From the NCBI RefSeq assembly GCF_964199755.1, contig NC_133901.1:6611016-6675015 (forward strand): a stretch of DNA of 64,000 nucleotides, in the 5' to 3' direction. How positions within the stretch are numbered: position 1 is the stretch's first letter; every line of letters begins with the position of its first letter. Made by a program: the position numbers and the translations under genes. Positions 1-13,011 of this stretch are shown here, piece by piece. The stretch is from Larus michahellis (lineage: Eukaryota > Chordata > Aves > Charadriiformes > Laridae). The notes beneath the pieces were generated by a model. The model worked only from the letters and a program-made list of their open reading frames with translations. It did no database searches and was not told where the DNA came from.

Positions 1-1567
1 AAGCTATTTTCTTTTTCTTGAGCTGCTTGCTAAATCTATCACTCCCTGAAAAGAAACTTCAGCGGAGTCAATGATAGTTAAAACCCTGACAGATTCAAAT
101 AAGTCACAGGCCACATGTGCGTCAATGTACCTCTTGGAAACCAGCTTCTGAACAAGTGCCAGCCCCAACAGTTTTAATGAATCCCGACTGAAAAGCACCC
201 CCCAAGGTTCAGTGCCTGCAGAAATCCAAGGTGGTGCCACAGCAGCGTGCCAGCAGCCTGCACAGCACGGCGTCTGCTGGTGGATACCAAAAGCTCACCC
301 AGAAGTATTGACACAATCGCACCTTCTGCTCTGTTCAAAATATATTTGCGTTGAATCTCGAATCGACGTACTTGTGTTCAAAGCTCTGCTTGGGCTATGG
401 AAGAACGGGTTTTAACAATTCCAAGGAACCAATTTTATCTGTAAGGCTCCTGGCTCTTAAAAATCTGTTTGGGACAATTCAGTTAGTCATTCTAGACCCT
501 TGCATGGTGAATTTTTAATTTCCCTTAGAAAAGGAGGGGCTTTGCTGCGGACTTGTTTGAAGGCAGAGGGGTTATTTGCACAAATAGAATAAACAGCTCC
601 AAGCCCTAAAGCTGAGAAGTCACTTAAGCACTGTCTGAAGCTCAGTTGAAGTCCTCTGGCCCATTAGTTTGCAGGAGGCTTCAGTAACATTGCCAGCTGT
701 AGCCTGTTTCAGTACTCATAATCACAGTGGTACCATATGTGTCCTAGGACTGATGCTTTTACGAAGCTCTGCAGCAGCAAGAAAACTTATTTCTCTTCCA
801 GAAGGTGCTGGTTCTTTATCAGCCCTTGTATCACCAACTGCCATCACATCAAGGAGCCTTTTTCAGGCCCTTCAAAAACTAAAACTTCTTTCTCTGCCTC
901 TCTCCCTCTGCCAGCCGTCTTCGGTTTTCTGTCTTCCCAGGTCTTTCCGTAGCAGGCAATCACTGCCATTAAGACAAAGTACTCTCTTTCCCTAGATGAT
1001 AGGGCTTGTAAAGGGAAAAAAAGAAGAAAGAAAAAAAGAGAAGGGAATATTTCTCTGCAAAGGGCACCTGTCTTTTACAGAGGATAAAATGTTGCCAGAT
1101 GAGCTTAGCAACATTATTAATCAATCTGTGGAGACATCTTTCTTATTTTTTCCCTTTGTAGGAAAAATCTTCAGAAGAAAACAATCCAGGCAGAGGAAGA
1201 CATATAAACCTCTGCAACCTCAGACGGGGGTGTTACTTCTCCTCCTCGTTAAGTTAGCCCTACCGTCTCCACTAGAGAGGAAATTATATATCTTCTGTTT
1301 AAATTTGTACCAAAATGTAAGCTTTGAGTGTTTGGTATTGTTTTTTTTTGTTGTTGTTGTTTAACAAAACTATAATAATAATTATCACATTTAATTGTCT
1401 GTTTGCTTCTGTCTAGATTCTTGAGTGAAGAGCATCACCTTTATTGCTTCTACAAACGGCAGTGTTTTCCATGCAAAAAGACCCAGGCAAGTATCTGTTC
1501 TAATAGTTTATTCTTTCAGAGACTTAGTTAGCCATTGGGAATTATAGAGAAGTGCATATCAGTATAT
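1..1567. other. Unique non-coding sequence, no gene seen
   Basis: No open frame here has a recognisable domain; the longest, 122 codons at 996-1364 plus, is lysine-rich because it runs through a purine-rich stretch (about 1014-1040) and ends in a T/GTT run (about 1338-1361). The stretch is AT-rich with short homopolymers. Nothing resembling a promoter, RNA gene or repeat family could be identified. Confidence 0.6.
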
Positions 1568-1672
1568 CAAAGCATTTTACAAACTTTGTGAAGTAGGGAA
1601 CTGACACTTTATTGATGCTTATTTTAGACTGACACAAAAACTGAGTGATTCACCCAGATTCCCATGGCAAAG
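1568..1672 (-). repeat. Ancient MIR/CORE-SINE-type relic (minus)
   Basis: Read on the plus strand this follows the reverse complement of the 3' half of a MIR-like SINE: AAGCATTTTACAAAC, then GTGAAGTAGG, then a TATT-rich spacer, then GACACAAAAACTGAGTGATT leading into CACCCAGATTCCCATGG. The family wording from memory is roughly an 'AAGCGCTTTACAAAC', 'GTGAGGTAGG', 'AACTGAGGCACAGAG', 'AGTGACTTGCCCAAGG' series. The order and spacing of the four blocks agree, but identity is low. No A- and B-box promoter or tail remains. It could be a chance match or another amniote SINE with the same core; a profile search (Dfam MIR, MIR1_Amn, AmnSINE) would decide. Confidence 0.4.
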
Positions 1673-2095
1673 ACTGCCCTTCCTCCCCTGCACCATCACT
1701 GTTTGGCTCCTATACACGTGTCCTCAGAAGGCGTATAACTGTAAAGTTCTTCAGTATGAATAGAAAATGCTTTCACTAATGTGGGATTTTTCACTTTCTT
1801 TGTACTGCATTAATGGAAACTCCCACTGCTGCCGGGAGATTAGGATAGATGGATGCAGGATGGCAAAGCCAACTCTGTATGGAGACAGGCGCAGGATTCT
1901 AAAGCTAAGAGCCCCTTCCAAAGGTAGTTAAAATACCTGGATAAAGAGAAAGGAAATTCAGAGTGAAACCCTAAAAAAAATAATCCTGAATTTGCTTCAG
2001 AAATGGAAAAGGAGCGGGGAGAAAAAAATCCTCATTTTGAAACAAAACAAAACTAAGTAGGCTTTTCCAGAGAGAAGACGACTCTCCCGTAGGAT
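1673..2095. other. Unique non-coding sequence between two relics
   Basis: AT-rich sequence with short A-runs (about 1972-1982 and 2021-2030). No open frame, RNA gene or repeat was recognised. Confidence 0.55.
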
Positions 2096-2275
2096 GTTAA
2101 TTTGTCCATGGTCTTATTTTCTGCATCTGTAAAATAGAAAATATGTCATTCGAAGAAAGACAATGCCACTTACTTCAAAAGAAACTACAGCACAGGCAGT
2201 AGGTAACAAATAGGTAATTTGAAACTATTGAGTGAGGTGATGAGGAAAGAAACATTTGTGCGCTGCAAAGGCTGT
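2096..2275 (+). repeat. Ancient MIR/CORE-SINE-type relic (plus)
   Basis: The stretch at 2110-2145 reads TTATTTTCTGCATCTGTAAA then ATAGAAAATATG, matching the MIR-type phrase 'cagtttcctcatctgtaaa' followed by 'atggggataata'. Downstream, near 2231-2275, GTGAGGTGATGAGG and a GCGCTGCAAAGGCT segment occupy the places where the family has 'gtgaggatt' and 'aagcgcttt'. The orientation is opposite to the relic at 1568-1672, so the pair forms a very weak inverted repeat. The call rests on remembered family wording and not on an alignment. Confidence 0.4.
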
Positions 2276-3045
2276 TAATTTCTACTAGAACTGAAATGTC
2301 CCAGTGATGCTAGTAAAAAAATTAAAATTTTATGTTTTCTTTTTTACTTCCATATTGTTTAGAAATTTTACCAATATCCTCGTAGACTCTATTCCTTGTA
2401 TTTCTTTTGGCTGTATCACATTTGAAAGTGAAGCCGACAGTTAATAACTGTATGGGAAAGGTCTTGTTGACATCATCATCATTGAAAGCAATGAATAATA
2501 AAGAGAGTATCTGAATGTGTTAATTTCTTTTTTCTCCCACCTGTCGTGCTTATCAGTATAAGTAGCTCCTTCACAGTGGTTCCTAAAAGTCTGTTTTCAT
2601 ATAAACTATAGATGGGCAATGAGGGAGCAATAGCTTATTTTCAAACTATGTAAGAGGGAAGATAGGATCAGACACTTATCAATTTCCATCTAAACCTATT
2701 TTTACTTTTTGAATATTCCTCTCCCTTTGTAAGGCTGTTCAAGCTGGGCAGGAAATGGGCAGGAAAATCTTTTATGTTTCTTGCGGCACTGCTGCTGTCA
2801 GAAATCCTTGACCAGTCCCTACCTCTCCTCCTGTTTACCACTGCCCTTCGTAACCAGAGAGCAAAGACTTCCAGAAAAAAAAAAAGCAAAATCAACAGGA
2901 AGTTTATCTGATTTTCAGTCAGATGCCTGCCACTGGGCACGCATTCATTGCCTACCCATCCTGCCTTCTGATCAGTTAAATTAATGGTTGAAAAGCTGAA
3001 CTAAAGGAAAACCAAACAAATTTTGTACTGGAAAAGCCAACATGA
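2276..3045. other. Unique non-coding sequence
   Basis: AT-rich with a pyrimidine-rich/purine-rich switch around 2680-2900. Overlapping small frames on both strands (for example 2668-2940 minus and 2781-2984 plus) show no domain and come from the composition. Nothing else was identified. Confidence 0.55.
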
Positions 3046-3395
3046 GGCGTATTGCTGGCAGAGGGCAGGAAAAGGGAGGGTGTATAGAAAGATCTGGAGA
3101 GTTCAGAACATTGGATTAAGTCCAGGGATTTGTGGTTGAAAGTGGATAAATGCAAGGCATTGCTCTCAAGGGGCAGGAAAGAAGAATAACAAGCAGAAAT
3201 AAAATACAGGAGAGCAGGACGGAGAGCAGCAATGCAGAAAAGATTCTGAGAGAGACAGCAGGTAACAAATTAAATATAAGTGAAATGTGAGGCTATTAGG
3301 GGAAAATGCCACAGCTATTTTGGAGTGCATTCCTCATGAGGAGAGAAAAGCGATAATGCACATTCCCGTAGCCCGACTGTGATTATAACTAGACT
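3046..3395 (+). repeat. Old degenerate CR1 LINE fragment (plus)
   Basis: The order of words matches an internal segment of an old amniote CR1: GATAAATGCAAGGCATTG, AAATACAGGAGAGCAGGAC, GGAGAGCAGCAATGCAGAAA, AGATTCTGAGAGAG, then an AAATTAAATATAAGTGAAATG segment, ATTTTGGAGTGCATTCC, and a final AATGCACATTCCCGTAG part. The family has the corresponding 'aatgcaaggcattgcac', 'gcagaaaaggatctggg', 'aatatgagtcagcaatgtg', 'ttctggggtgcatta' and 'gtaattgtcccgctgtac' words in this order. Reading frames are destroyed, so no reverse transcriptase can be translated. The ends are approximate. It predates the three good CR1 copies in this window. Confidence 0.5.
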
Positions 3396-5456
3396 ATTTT
3401 GTTCATTGGGGGAGAACCACTATGAATTAATGGCGCTGATAAACTGGAGGTGTCCAAGCAAGAGGTACCTGTACACTTTCTCTGATAACAGGGTCCTTGG
3501 AAGTCACTGTGGTTTACCAGTGATCTATGATGGCCAGAAGAGACTTAAAAGGATGCCGTGATGCCAGGGAGAATTTTGAGAGGAAAGATTCATTTAGCAT
3601 CTGGACAGGTCTATGATAAAGGCCTTTTGCATTACTGTATTGTGGCAGTAATTGACTCTTAAATTTGAGAGGCTATGGAGCAACTGTCCTCCTTGCTGAT
3701 GAAGAAGTATGTGAGCAAAAGAATCATCGGAAATTCAAGGAGCCGAAGATCAGTGCAAATCGGTGATGTTTTCTGCACTGCCCCAAATTTTCTCTCCTGC
3801 TCCACAATTCACACAATTTCACGGCACTGTTGTCATATCCAGTGAAGGTATGAAGGCAAGTTTGTGTTAATCAGGAGTCGAAAAGAAATATTTCATTTTC
3901 AGTGTGAATTCTGTACTGCTTTGCTAATACGCATGCAAGCTTTCAAGTTAGGGAAATGGAAGATAATTTTATGACTTTCCATAGTTCCTTGGTGTGCATC
4001 AGAGATGATTCAGTCTGTCAGACAGATCCGCTCTGTAAAATCTGCATTATTTCATGACATTTAAGATTATTTTCTAGTGTAATTAATATTTCCAGCTCAA
4101 ATACTTTTAAAAGATTTCATAAATAGTCAATGGATGTCAAAAAAGTGTTATTTGGTGCAGGGGTCAAGTAGTGGGTAACACAGGTTAACAAGTAACATAC
4201 AGTCCCTGGCTTAAAATGAAATGTTCTTTAAAAAGCTGGAGTACTTGCTACTGTAGCCTCTAATAAATTTGCTCAAAACTTTCTTGCTCCCAATTAAGCC
4301 TTTAGAAAAAGGAATTTCAAATCCTCTACAATATCTTAATGTAAAGTCAAACTTGTAAAAGGCAAACTGTTCTTGCATTTTCCATTTTACCTTTCCATGT
4401 CCTTTGAGCCTGGCCTCCCTCGCCCCGTCTTTTTCAGTCGGTGCTTCTTCTCTCATCAGCATTATTTCAGCAACTTGAAGTGCAAGAGGTGTCGGGGGGA
4501 AATCTAAGGAAAAAAAAAAGTCTTTGTATCAGCAAAAGGTGAAGGGTTCGGAAACTTCCAGTCACTTTGGAAGTTACATTGTAGGCAAGCCAGAATAATT
4601 TTTTGATCAGGAATTGTAATTTTTAAAGACATTGCCCTAATAGGGTCAGTTAGTGACTCCAGTTTGTTCAAATATCTCAATATATTTCTGGTTTCAAGTT
4701 AATAATTATACTAGAAAACGCAATAACGTTCCTTTGCATGATAGATTGTCCTGTTATGTGTTATAAATTCAGTATGCTTGAATAGCATTCAATTTTTACA
4801 GTCCTTTGAAAAGGAAGAGAGTGATGAAATCTACAATGCCCTGCTTTCTTTCAGCCTTCTTAGTTAGTGCTTGAGGCAAAATATTTTTAAAATTACCTTG
4901 TTAGATATTTTCTAAAATCCTCTCTTGCATTTGTTTTCCATTTGAATCATACTTTTATTACCATGAAATAAATAAGTACATTTGTATTATGCATGTAACT
5001 CTACACTTTCCTTTGAAGTATTTCTTACAGGCTAAAGGGCTTTGATAGGGGATTTCTAAATTTTTACAGATTTTCACTAGAGCTACATTGTAATATTATC
5101 GTATTATTGTCTCATCCTGTTGTGTGTGGGGGAGGGTTTGTTAAATAAACATTAATTGTTGGTGATTTAGTTTGGGACATAAGTGGGACAATACTTTTTA
5201 CCAGAGCATTTAATTAATCCTTCTTCATTGTAAAGAGCAGTAATATAAATTATTTAACAGATTTTGTGCATCTGTGACTATAGGCGTATGAGAGAGGGAA
5301 GAAAAGTTTTAAAATCTTTGCTGTTCATCTGACCAACACTTAATTTCGCTGGTCTTCTACTTGCCCTTGAAGACTCAGTCCATCAATCCTTTGAATTGTT
5401 TGCTAGCAATTGTTCCTCCTCCAGAAGCCCTAGACACTATCCGGTTGTGAAACAGG
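3396..5456. other. Unique non-coding sequence
   Basis: No coding region was recognised; an 83-codon frame at 4211-4462 minus has no domain. The 4860-5270 part is low in GC with many ATTA/TAAT words (for example TTTAATTAATCC at about 5210) and reads like conserved non-coding DNA, though that cannot be shown from one sequence. Confidence 0.5.
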
Positions 5457-5476
5457 GTGGGGGGGCCTTACCCCCC
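5457..5476. other. G7/C6 snap-back hairpin
   Basis: Seven G (5459-5465) are followed by the five-base loop CCTTA and six C (5471-5476), giving a perfect six-pair G:C stem with a short loop. It stands alone in unique DNA. It lacks a following U-run and there is no bacterial-type transcription here, so it is not called a terminator. Confidence 0.6.
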
Positions 5477-8400
5477 AGAAGTGTACAACAGAGCTCAGCT
5501 GTTGCTGCTGCCATTGCTGTGAGAACAAGGTAAGGACAGTGATACCCAAGCAGAGGGGTTCAGATCAGACTCCAAAATCTTCTGCAAAAGTAGAATAGTT
5601 TTGCCTGAACTGAACTCCAGGTTGCCACCACCATCTGGGGAGCTTAAAGCAGACTTGAATGTCTCTACATTATGCTGTGGGAGTCTTTCCACTGGTATTT
5701 TATTATCTTTTCTCCAGGATTTCCATTGGCTTTGGTAGGCGTTAAATCGGCTTCTTGCTGTTTCTCTTTGTACGCTGACTCTTAAAAGACATTGAGTCAG
5801 GATCAGAGGGCTGGCCTTGATGGAGCATCACACCATGCTGCCTTCATCTGCATCCTTTGCTTAATGTCTTTCTAATAGTTTTTTTCTCAAACATTTCCTC
5901 CTGGACACCCAATTTTAAATAAAAATAAATAATACAGAGCCCTAAGCTGTCCCTCTTGGAAGAAATTTCTGATTAGTATTTGTTCTTATTCAGGAGACGT
6001 TTGCTTCATAAAGTTAGTTGACATTTAAAATTCAATCAATTATAGTCTCACCTCAAATTTTGTGCTAGCAGAATCAAGCACAAGCAGTGTGCAATAGTTA
6101 AGTCATAAAACAATTAGGAATAATAGCTCCTTTAGGTAATAATACTGTTAAATAAAATCAAGCTTTGCGTTAATTGTTTCAGATGTTTCTAGCTGACAGC
6201 TATTTCAAGTCAGATTTCAATACGCTCTCAGGTCACATTTTGCATGTTAGGAATAGGTTGTTTAACATACGAAGAACAGTTAGTTTCTAATCTCCGGATG
6301 TTTTGTCCACGTGACTGACTGACTTGGTTGTTCTGTGCTTTTTTTGTGGAAAAAAGATTCTGACCGAATATGCCAGGAAAGACCTGGCGTAATGTGAAAT
6401 ACATAATAAAAAAATGATGTGACATGAAGGAAGGTAAGAAAGAAGTCAATGCCTTATTGTTAAATTTTGAAAATGGGCATGTGTTTGTGAATAGGCAGGG
6501 AATTGTTGCAGACTACTGAGCTCGGAGTCCGCTGGAACAGAAACTTTGCTTGATCAAAGCTGGGATTTCTTTCATTATTTTCAAAAGCCAGTACACACAA
6601 AGCAACTAGGGTATTTCATTAAATGCCGCATCTTTAAAAAGTAGTAGTTGAACATTGAAACCATCTTGAATGTTTCCCCAACCATCTTTTGGGAGCAAAG
6701 AACTAAGAATATAAGAACATTAAATTGAATGAGTCCTGTAGTTAAAGGTTTTGTAAACATCCTTACGTTGTAGATTGTTATGAGCTCCATAGAGAGTACT
6801 ACCACCTGAGTCAAAGCAATACTTTTTTTTAACTGGAAATCATATATTTTTCTTTTCATGAAATAGTATATTCCTTCTGCAAAAATGTTCTTATATTTTC
6901 CCCATATGTCAGTAAATTGTTTGACTTGGGGATTTTTTTTTTTTTTCATTCTTTTTTGAATTACAAATTAAATGCAATTTTTACAGGGTTGTTTTTTTCC
7001 CCTGGCAAATCTTGGTTTTACCGCTTTGCCAGAAGAGTTAATCTTTTTTTCCTCCTCTGTTAGTTCTTAACTTTCTCTGCTTCTTTCAGAGCTGATGAAC
7101 TTGAATTTGCGTACAATAGCCAAGCTCATTCACAATTTGAACTTATAACATTTATGACATGATTAAGCAAAAGGGAAAAAAAAAAACCAAACCCACAATG
7201 AAATAGCTCAGCAGCCCCATCACCTTACACTGTAGGTGCAACTCAGGAGCATGGAATGTAGTCCTGATGAGACTGTGATGCCTCCTGGAGCTATTGGAAT
7301 CTGCCTTAATAACACTGGGTAAATGTCTACGTCTTGAAAATGTTTTACAACAAATTGCATTATAATTTTAAAAGAATTGCCTGTCACTATCACTGTCTAT
7401 AATGACATGTCTCTCTGAAGACCCCTTGTAGTCAGCTTTCTGATTTGTCATACCACCTTCTAAGATGGCATTATTGCGGAAGGACTCATCGCATTATAAT
7501 GTAACGAGGTGCCATTCTCATCAAGTTAAATTCTCGTGCATCAGCATCTCTGGGAGATGATGAAGGCCGTTTACAGCTTCTCCCTGTGACCTTGGAAGAA
7601 CCGTCCTGTGCTTCTGCATATCCAAATTTCTGAGGACACTCTGAAACCTTTCCGAGGACAGTTTTAACAACTGCTTACATATATTACTGCGACAGACTAG
7701 GCAGAACTGTAAAGAAGTATTATCTTCTCAGGTTCTATCACAGCAGGTGTCACCTGTAGGAAAACTCTTCAAAAATGAAATTGCATAATGAAGGAAAGAG
7801 GCGGGGGGGAGGAGAAAGAAGTCTGCATAATTACACCGAGTGAGAACAATCAGCTAATCTTGGTGATAAGCAGAATTTGGAATGAAGCCAAATTGTTGGC
7901 CATGGAACAGCTTTAGTGTGCTGGTAGGTCACGTCTTCTGTCAGTAAAGGAGAGGTAAGCATAACCTTCATTCTTTTAATGTTCCTTTGCAGTCCTGCCC
8001 AAGGCTGGGAGCCGGGGAAGATGCTGAACTGCTCCAGCTGCAGTGAGGTGCGGCCTGAGCGGTGACTGGGAAAACTGCCTTGGATTTCTGAGGCTCTCTT
8101 CTCTCCCACCGTAAGCATGCAACTCATGGAGAAATCTGTATGACTAACACTGCGATTGAATTAGAGATATGGAAGTTGAAGGTTTCTTTTAAAAGGGAAA
8201 GATGTATTACAAGGCTGTAAAAGGACGTAATGTTACCATTCTAGAGCCTTTTCTCTTTCCTCTTGAAACAATTTGACTAGCTGATGTTCCTTGCCCATTT
8301 TTCTCAGATCTGAGGACCCTATTAGTAAATACAAATCGATTTAAAATATATATGTCCCTCTGAATAGACCTTTTTACCAGCCCTTCCCTGTAATAAATCA

Positions 8401-9590
8401 TATGCAGGTCCCAGGCAGGCACTAAAATATGCGTGCGGCATTGGACGTGTCTTGTCCAATTTGTGTTAAAATTTAGAGACAAAAGCTACCTGGGCAGAGC
8501 ATCCATTGGGCCAGGCTTTACATGGACTTTTACAAGTTTTGCTGAAAGCAGGCTTTAACAGAGCACGAGATTCAACTTTAAGTATTGTTCTCATATCTCT
8601 GTAACTTGGATTTTTACTATATATATAATCAATCAAAGTCCCATGTAGCTATTTTTCGTCTATGATTTGACAAGCCGGCTAACATTAAGGTAGAAATGTT
8701 ATTTATACCATGAGATGAGCTAAATAAATTGCTAGCCATTTGAAAGAAAGGTAGCCAAAAAAAATAAAAAGCTGTTATTACAGAAACTGCAAGCACAGTA
8801 TATGATGATGGCTGTTGAAAAGAAAATGCAGGGAACAGGTGAAATTGTTCATGGTGTATATTATCAGGAAACAAATCTCATGCACTTTGAGTACAGCTAT
8901 TACCGCTTGCACAAAATAGGTGATAAAGTGAAATATGATGAACTGTAGACCCATCAGCCTCCTGTCTAAAGCACATAACGTCTCGCTTTCACCAAAGTAA
9001 ATGGTACAATGTATTAATGGCGTTTAGTCAACCAAAAGAACCGGTGGACTTTCGGTCAGGTTCTCCAGTCAGTTTTATGCGATGAGTGAAATACTGTTTT
9101 CAAAAGTTTGAAGGAGACATATCTTGGCAATCCCTGGAAATAGCTTCTCTGCTAAGCTGTGCTGTGATTTATATGAATTAGGATCAGTCCTGCTTCACTG
9201 TGAAATTAAATAGTACTAGTCCCAAGATATTCGGGTAACTTTAATTCTTAATTTTCTTTTGATAGGTGTAGTAAGTACCTTTAAAAGTGGAGCAGTCATT
9301 TGAATTTTTCACAGAAAGTACAATTATAGATTTTTCCCTCCTTTAGTCCTTAGTGCTTTTTTTTGCCTTTTCTTGTAATAAAAGCTGACTACTTCCTTTC
9401 TCCATTAAACATGCTGTGTATCTCCCTTTCAGATGAATTGTGCCATGCTTGTTTAAGCAAACGTGTAGAAAATCACCATCTGCAGCCTTGCTTTTCACTC
9501 ACGAGTATTCCAAGAATCTTGTAAAAGGAAAGCTTGTAGCAGGTATATAATTAATACCAACCTATAGTAAGATTTATCATGTCTAGATGT
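5477..9590. other. Unique non-coding sequence
   Basis: Long gene-free stretch. The frames present (122 codons at 6581-6949 minus, 98 codons at 7831-8127 minus, 91 codons at 8207-8482 minus) show no motif, signal peptide or homologous pattern. Local features are an A/T homopolymer pair (about 6936-6947 T and 7176-7186 A) and a purine-rich run near 7795-7820. No RNA gene was seen. Confidence 0.55.
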
Positions 9591-9685
9591 GTGTGGGTTT
9601 GGGGGTTTTTGTTGTTTGGGTTTTTTTGGTTTGTTTTGTTACTATGGTTGGTTTGCTGTTGAGGGTTTTTTTTGGATGGGGGTGG
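9591..9685. repeat. GT-rich low-complexity tract with G-runs
   Basis: The plus strand is almost only G and T, with G-runs of three or more at 9595-9597, 9601-9605, 9618-9620, 9663-9665 and 9678-9682 separated by T-rich spacers. The first three runs plus the GG at 9628-9629 could form a weak G-quadruplex on this strand. The 72-codon frame over it (Gly/Phe-rich) is a product of the composition. Confidence 0.6.
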
Positions 9686-12600
9686 ATTCAGTGAAGAAAC
9701 AACTGAAAATGACACCCTTCAGAACTAATGAATTCTCTGTAAGGATAAAACGCTGCATTTTTTTTAATAGTCTAATCATGTACAAATCCACCACTATATA
9801 TCTCTGAGAGCAGGTAAAAATAACTGAAATTGTATCTTTGTACCATATTACAGAGACCTTGTGCTGTGTTGTGAGATTTTGTTCAACAGCAGGATTTGAA
9901 ATAGAAACTGGAATGCTTTAAAAGTGTGAAAGATGAATTTTGTGTTGGTGGAAAATACATCAGGAATCATTAGCTTGTCTCTGATTCTCATTGGTGTATA
10001 CATAACTTTTTTGACTATATAAGAAAGCCACAGTCAAATTGCATGTTTGGCACTAAGACAATCTGTGACAAAACAATTGGGAAGTAGCATTCTTCTTCAA
10101 TTGTTTTAATGTCAATGTCATGAAGCAAATTGTACAAAGTCATATCTCGCCAAGTGATGAAGTCTGACATTCTGAGATATTCCAGTTTTCCAAAGCCATA
10201 CCTACAGGAGAAGGCAGAAACTTTCAGAAGTCCTTGAAGGAATGCTTCTCTTTCTTGGAAGAACAGCCATCAAGTTCAGGCTATGTCTTTAATTTATACT
10301 TTGGATCATGGATGCAGTTCAAAGGTTTATTCTTGTAGGTTTTCATGGGATCATTTTCAAAGCCAGATATCATTATAAACAGTTTGGGGTTTATTTTTTT
10401 TTTAATTAAACTTTGTGCATAAATCCAAAAAAACCTGGAGAAGCTTTTTTAGCTAAATATAACCAAAAGCTAGATTTAATCCTGTTACTAATTGTGATGA
10501 TAAAATGTAAGGCTCGAAGGACGTACAAAAAGCCAGTGAGTTTGTCCTCTTTGTCCAAGGCAGGATCTGCTTTCCCAGCATATTTCTGATGAATGTTTAT
10601 TGAATCTCTGTCCCGTTGGGACTTCCCCTGGGATCTCTGTGCATGCCAGAGAAGAGACTGGCTCCTCAAGTACCTCTCACATGCAGTGCCACAAACAGCT
10701 GTTATGATCAGCATAGCAATAACCCCATATCTTCACGAACCTCTCATTAATTCACAGAGCTGATCTTTTTGAGTCGTCCAAGATACTCAGAAATGTAGGT
10801 TGCATTGAATATTCCTAGATATAAACTTCAGAACGTATTTTCTGACAGTCAGCATTGTGTACTCGACTATAGAAGGAAAACGATGCTGAATGCCTGATTT
10901 AACTAGATTAAAGTTTGTCTGCTTTTGCATCTGAAGGTAGAAAGTCTTTCCACCTTTGTGACCTGCTCACCAAGGATAAAGACTATCCCAGCTAACATGA
11001 TTAAATAATTTTGGAGTTATAAGTCTGAGAACTTTACAGCTCATTGGAAAACATTTTGTGAGTAGAAAATGATATTATCTTTATGAAAAAAATCACTTCC
11101 CTTGCTATCTCTGTCACCCCACACCAAAGAAAAAACAACGGGAGAGTAGCATCGATAAACTGCTGTGAAACTTGAATAGCCTAGAGATGGATTAAAACTC
11201 CTCATAAAGAGCGCTTCATCTTCTGTACTCTATCTTGAGATGCAGCTGGGAAAGAAATGTTCTCTTTGAAGCCTTCGTGAAAATGGCAGGTTTCAAATAA
11301 TCTGTAATTACCTAAAATGTCATGATCTAACACATGTGTTTTCTACAATTTTCAAAGCAAAGGGCAGACCCAAGATGAACAAACAGGTTTAGTCAAGAAA
11401 GAAATGTTATCTGCAAGATTGGGTTTAATCGTAGTACTCTGTTGTGAGGAAGTTTTCCACTGGAAGGATTTAATGTTTGATACTTTTAGCAATATCCTCA
11501 GCATTGAGGGCACTTTTTTTTTTTTTTTTTTTTTAATGTAAAGGAGCGAGATTATTACCAGCAATGAGTTAGCAAATACAAAGGCTTCTGCCGCTAATAA
11601 CAGAGAAGTAATCTGTTGTCACTCATTTGTTCTGTAAACACTATAGAAACACATATTTCTTTACAGAACAGTTAGCAAAGCACAGGTTAATTTTTACTAG
11701 AATAAAGGACAGCTACAGTTTGGGGGGTTTTTTGTTTATTTATTATTTCTGTTAAACTCCCTGCATACAAAGACTTTTCTGAACCTGTTACATTACATAC
11801 AATAAATCACTATCCCACGGTCTTTATATAGGAACAAATTAAAATAACTATGAATACCGCACCTGGTTATTTAAATTAGTAAAGTTTTAATGGTCATCTA
11901 CCGAAGTGTGCTAGAAAGGACTAGAAGAACAAGGGGAAAAAAAGTCTCAAGTGAAGGGGGTATCCAGCACCTTGTACACATAGCTAAGAAAATTAAAGTC
12001 AAGGTGAATTTGTGGCTCGAATTCAAATAGGATATAGTTTCGTGTTATTCACCAAGTGGTCATTAGTATAGGAGTATTTGCACTCATTTTTGCAGTCCTG
12101 CAAGATTTGTGAAATATATTACTTAAAAATGTCTGGGAGGTGATATTTTTCATCTGTCTGAAACGCAATAGGGGTTTTTCATAGGGCAGAAGCAACTAGC
12201 AGCCGTCAGGGCCATAGGTGCATCCCTAACTTGGAGGTTATCTAATGAATCATTGCTAATACTTTCTCCAAGGGTTTGGTAGCCTTGGAAGGTTTCATAG
12301 CAGAAATTGTTCTTTTTGTGAGATACGGTGAGATCACAGCGCTGGGTAACATAAATAATTGTATGTCAGGTTTGCATCTAGCCCTCTCATAATCCATGGC
12401 TATTTGGACACTGAGGAAGGATACAATTTATAACAATATATCAGCTCTGTTTCTGCAAACAAGTGTGTATTAAGCTCCCATTCTGTATTTGCTCAATTTG
12501 CTTGGCTTCAGACTGGAGTGAGGAACCTGTTATAAAACACCTGTAATAGCCGTCTGGTAAATAGCATAATTTGTTACATAGCAGATAGAGGAAAAAGGAA

Positions 12601-13011
12601 GGTTTATGGTGGAGAGCTATATCAATAAGTGCTTTGGTTTCAATCACAAGTGCATCGCTTTTTTATTTCTTCACATAAGGTGATAATGAAGAATGATGAC
12701 CTCATGTCTAGACCTAAGCTTTTAACTTTGTTGCAGCTCTGGGGGCTTTAATGTTTTTCAAAAAGTAATCAATCAAGTGCCAAAAACTGTCTGGCTAATT
12801 ACCTCTGAGACTTTCTAAAACTCTCCATTCTTTCCTCATAGAGATGTAGTATTTATAAATTGCTTTTTTGAAGCACAAACTAGGCTCCTCTCCACCTTTC
12901 TTTCCTTCTGCTCTGTACCTGTGGAAGTGCTAATGTTGTGAATCTCAGCATTTAACAGTGTTTCTTTCTACCTGAGATTACCATCAATGTTTCCTCCTGA
13001 ACATTGCATGG
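9686..13011. other. Unique non-coding sequence with a T21 run
   Basis: No gene seen; the 102-codon frame at 10406-10714 minus has no recognisable domain. A run of 21 T occupies 11514-11534. It could be the poly(A) tail of a minus-strand retroposon, but no recognisable element lies to its right, so I treat it as a homopolymer. The remainder is AT-rich single-copy-looking sequence. Confidence 0.55.

Noticed and set aside
352..370. TCGAATCGACG as a tRNA T-arm (B box)
   Set aside because: No matching A box, acceptor stem or anticodon arm upstream.
11514..11534. T21 run as the tail of a minus-strand retroposed gene
   Set aside because: No recognisable gene-derived sequence lies to its right and no flanking duplication was seen.
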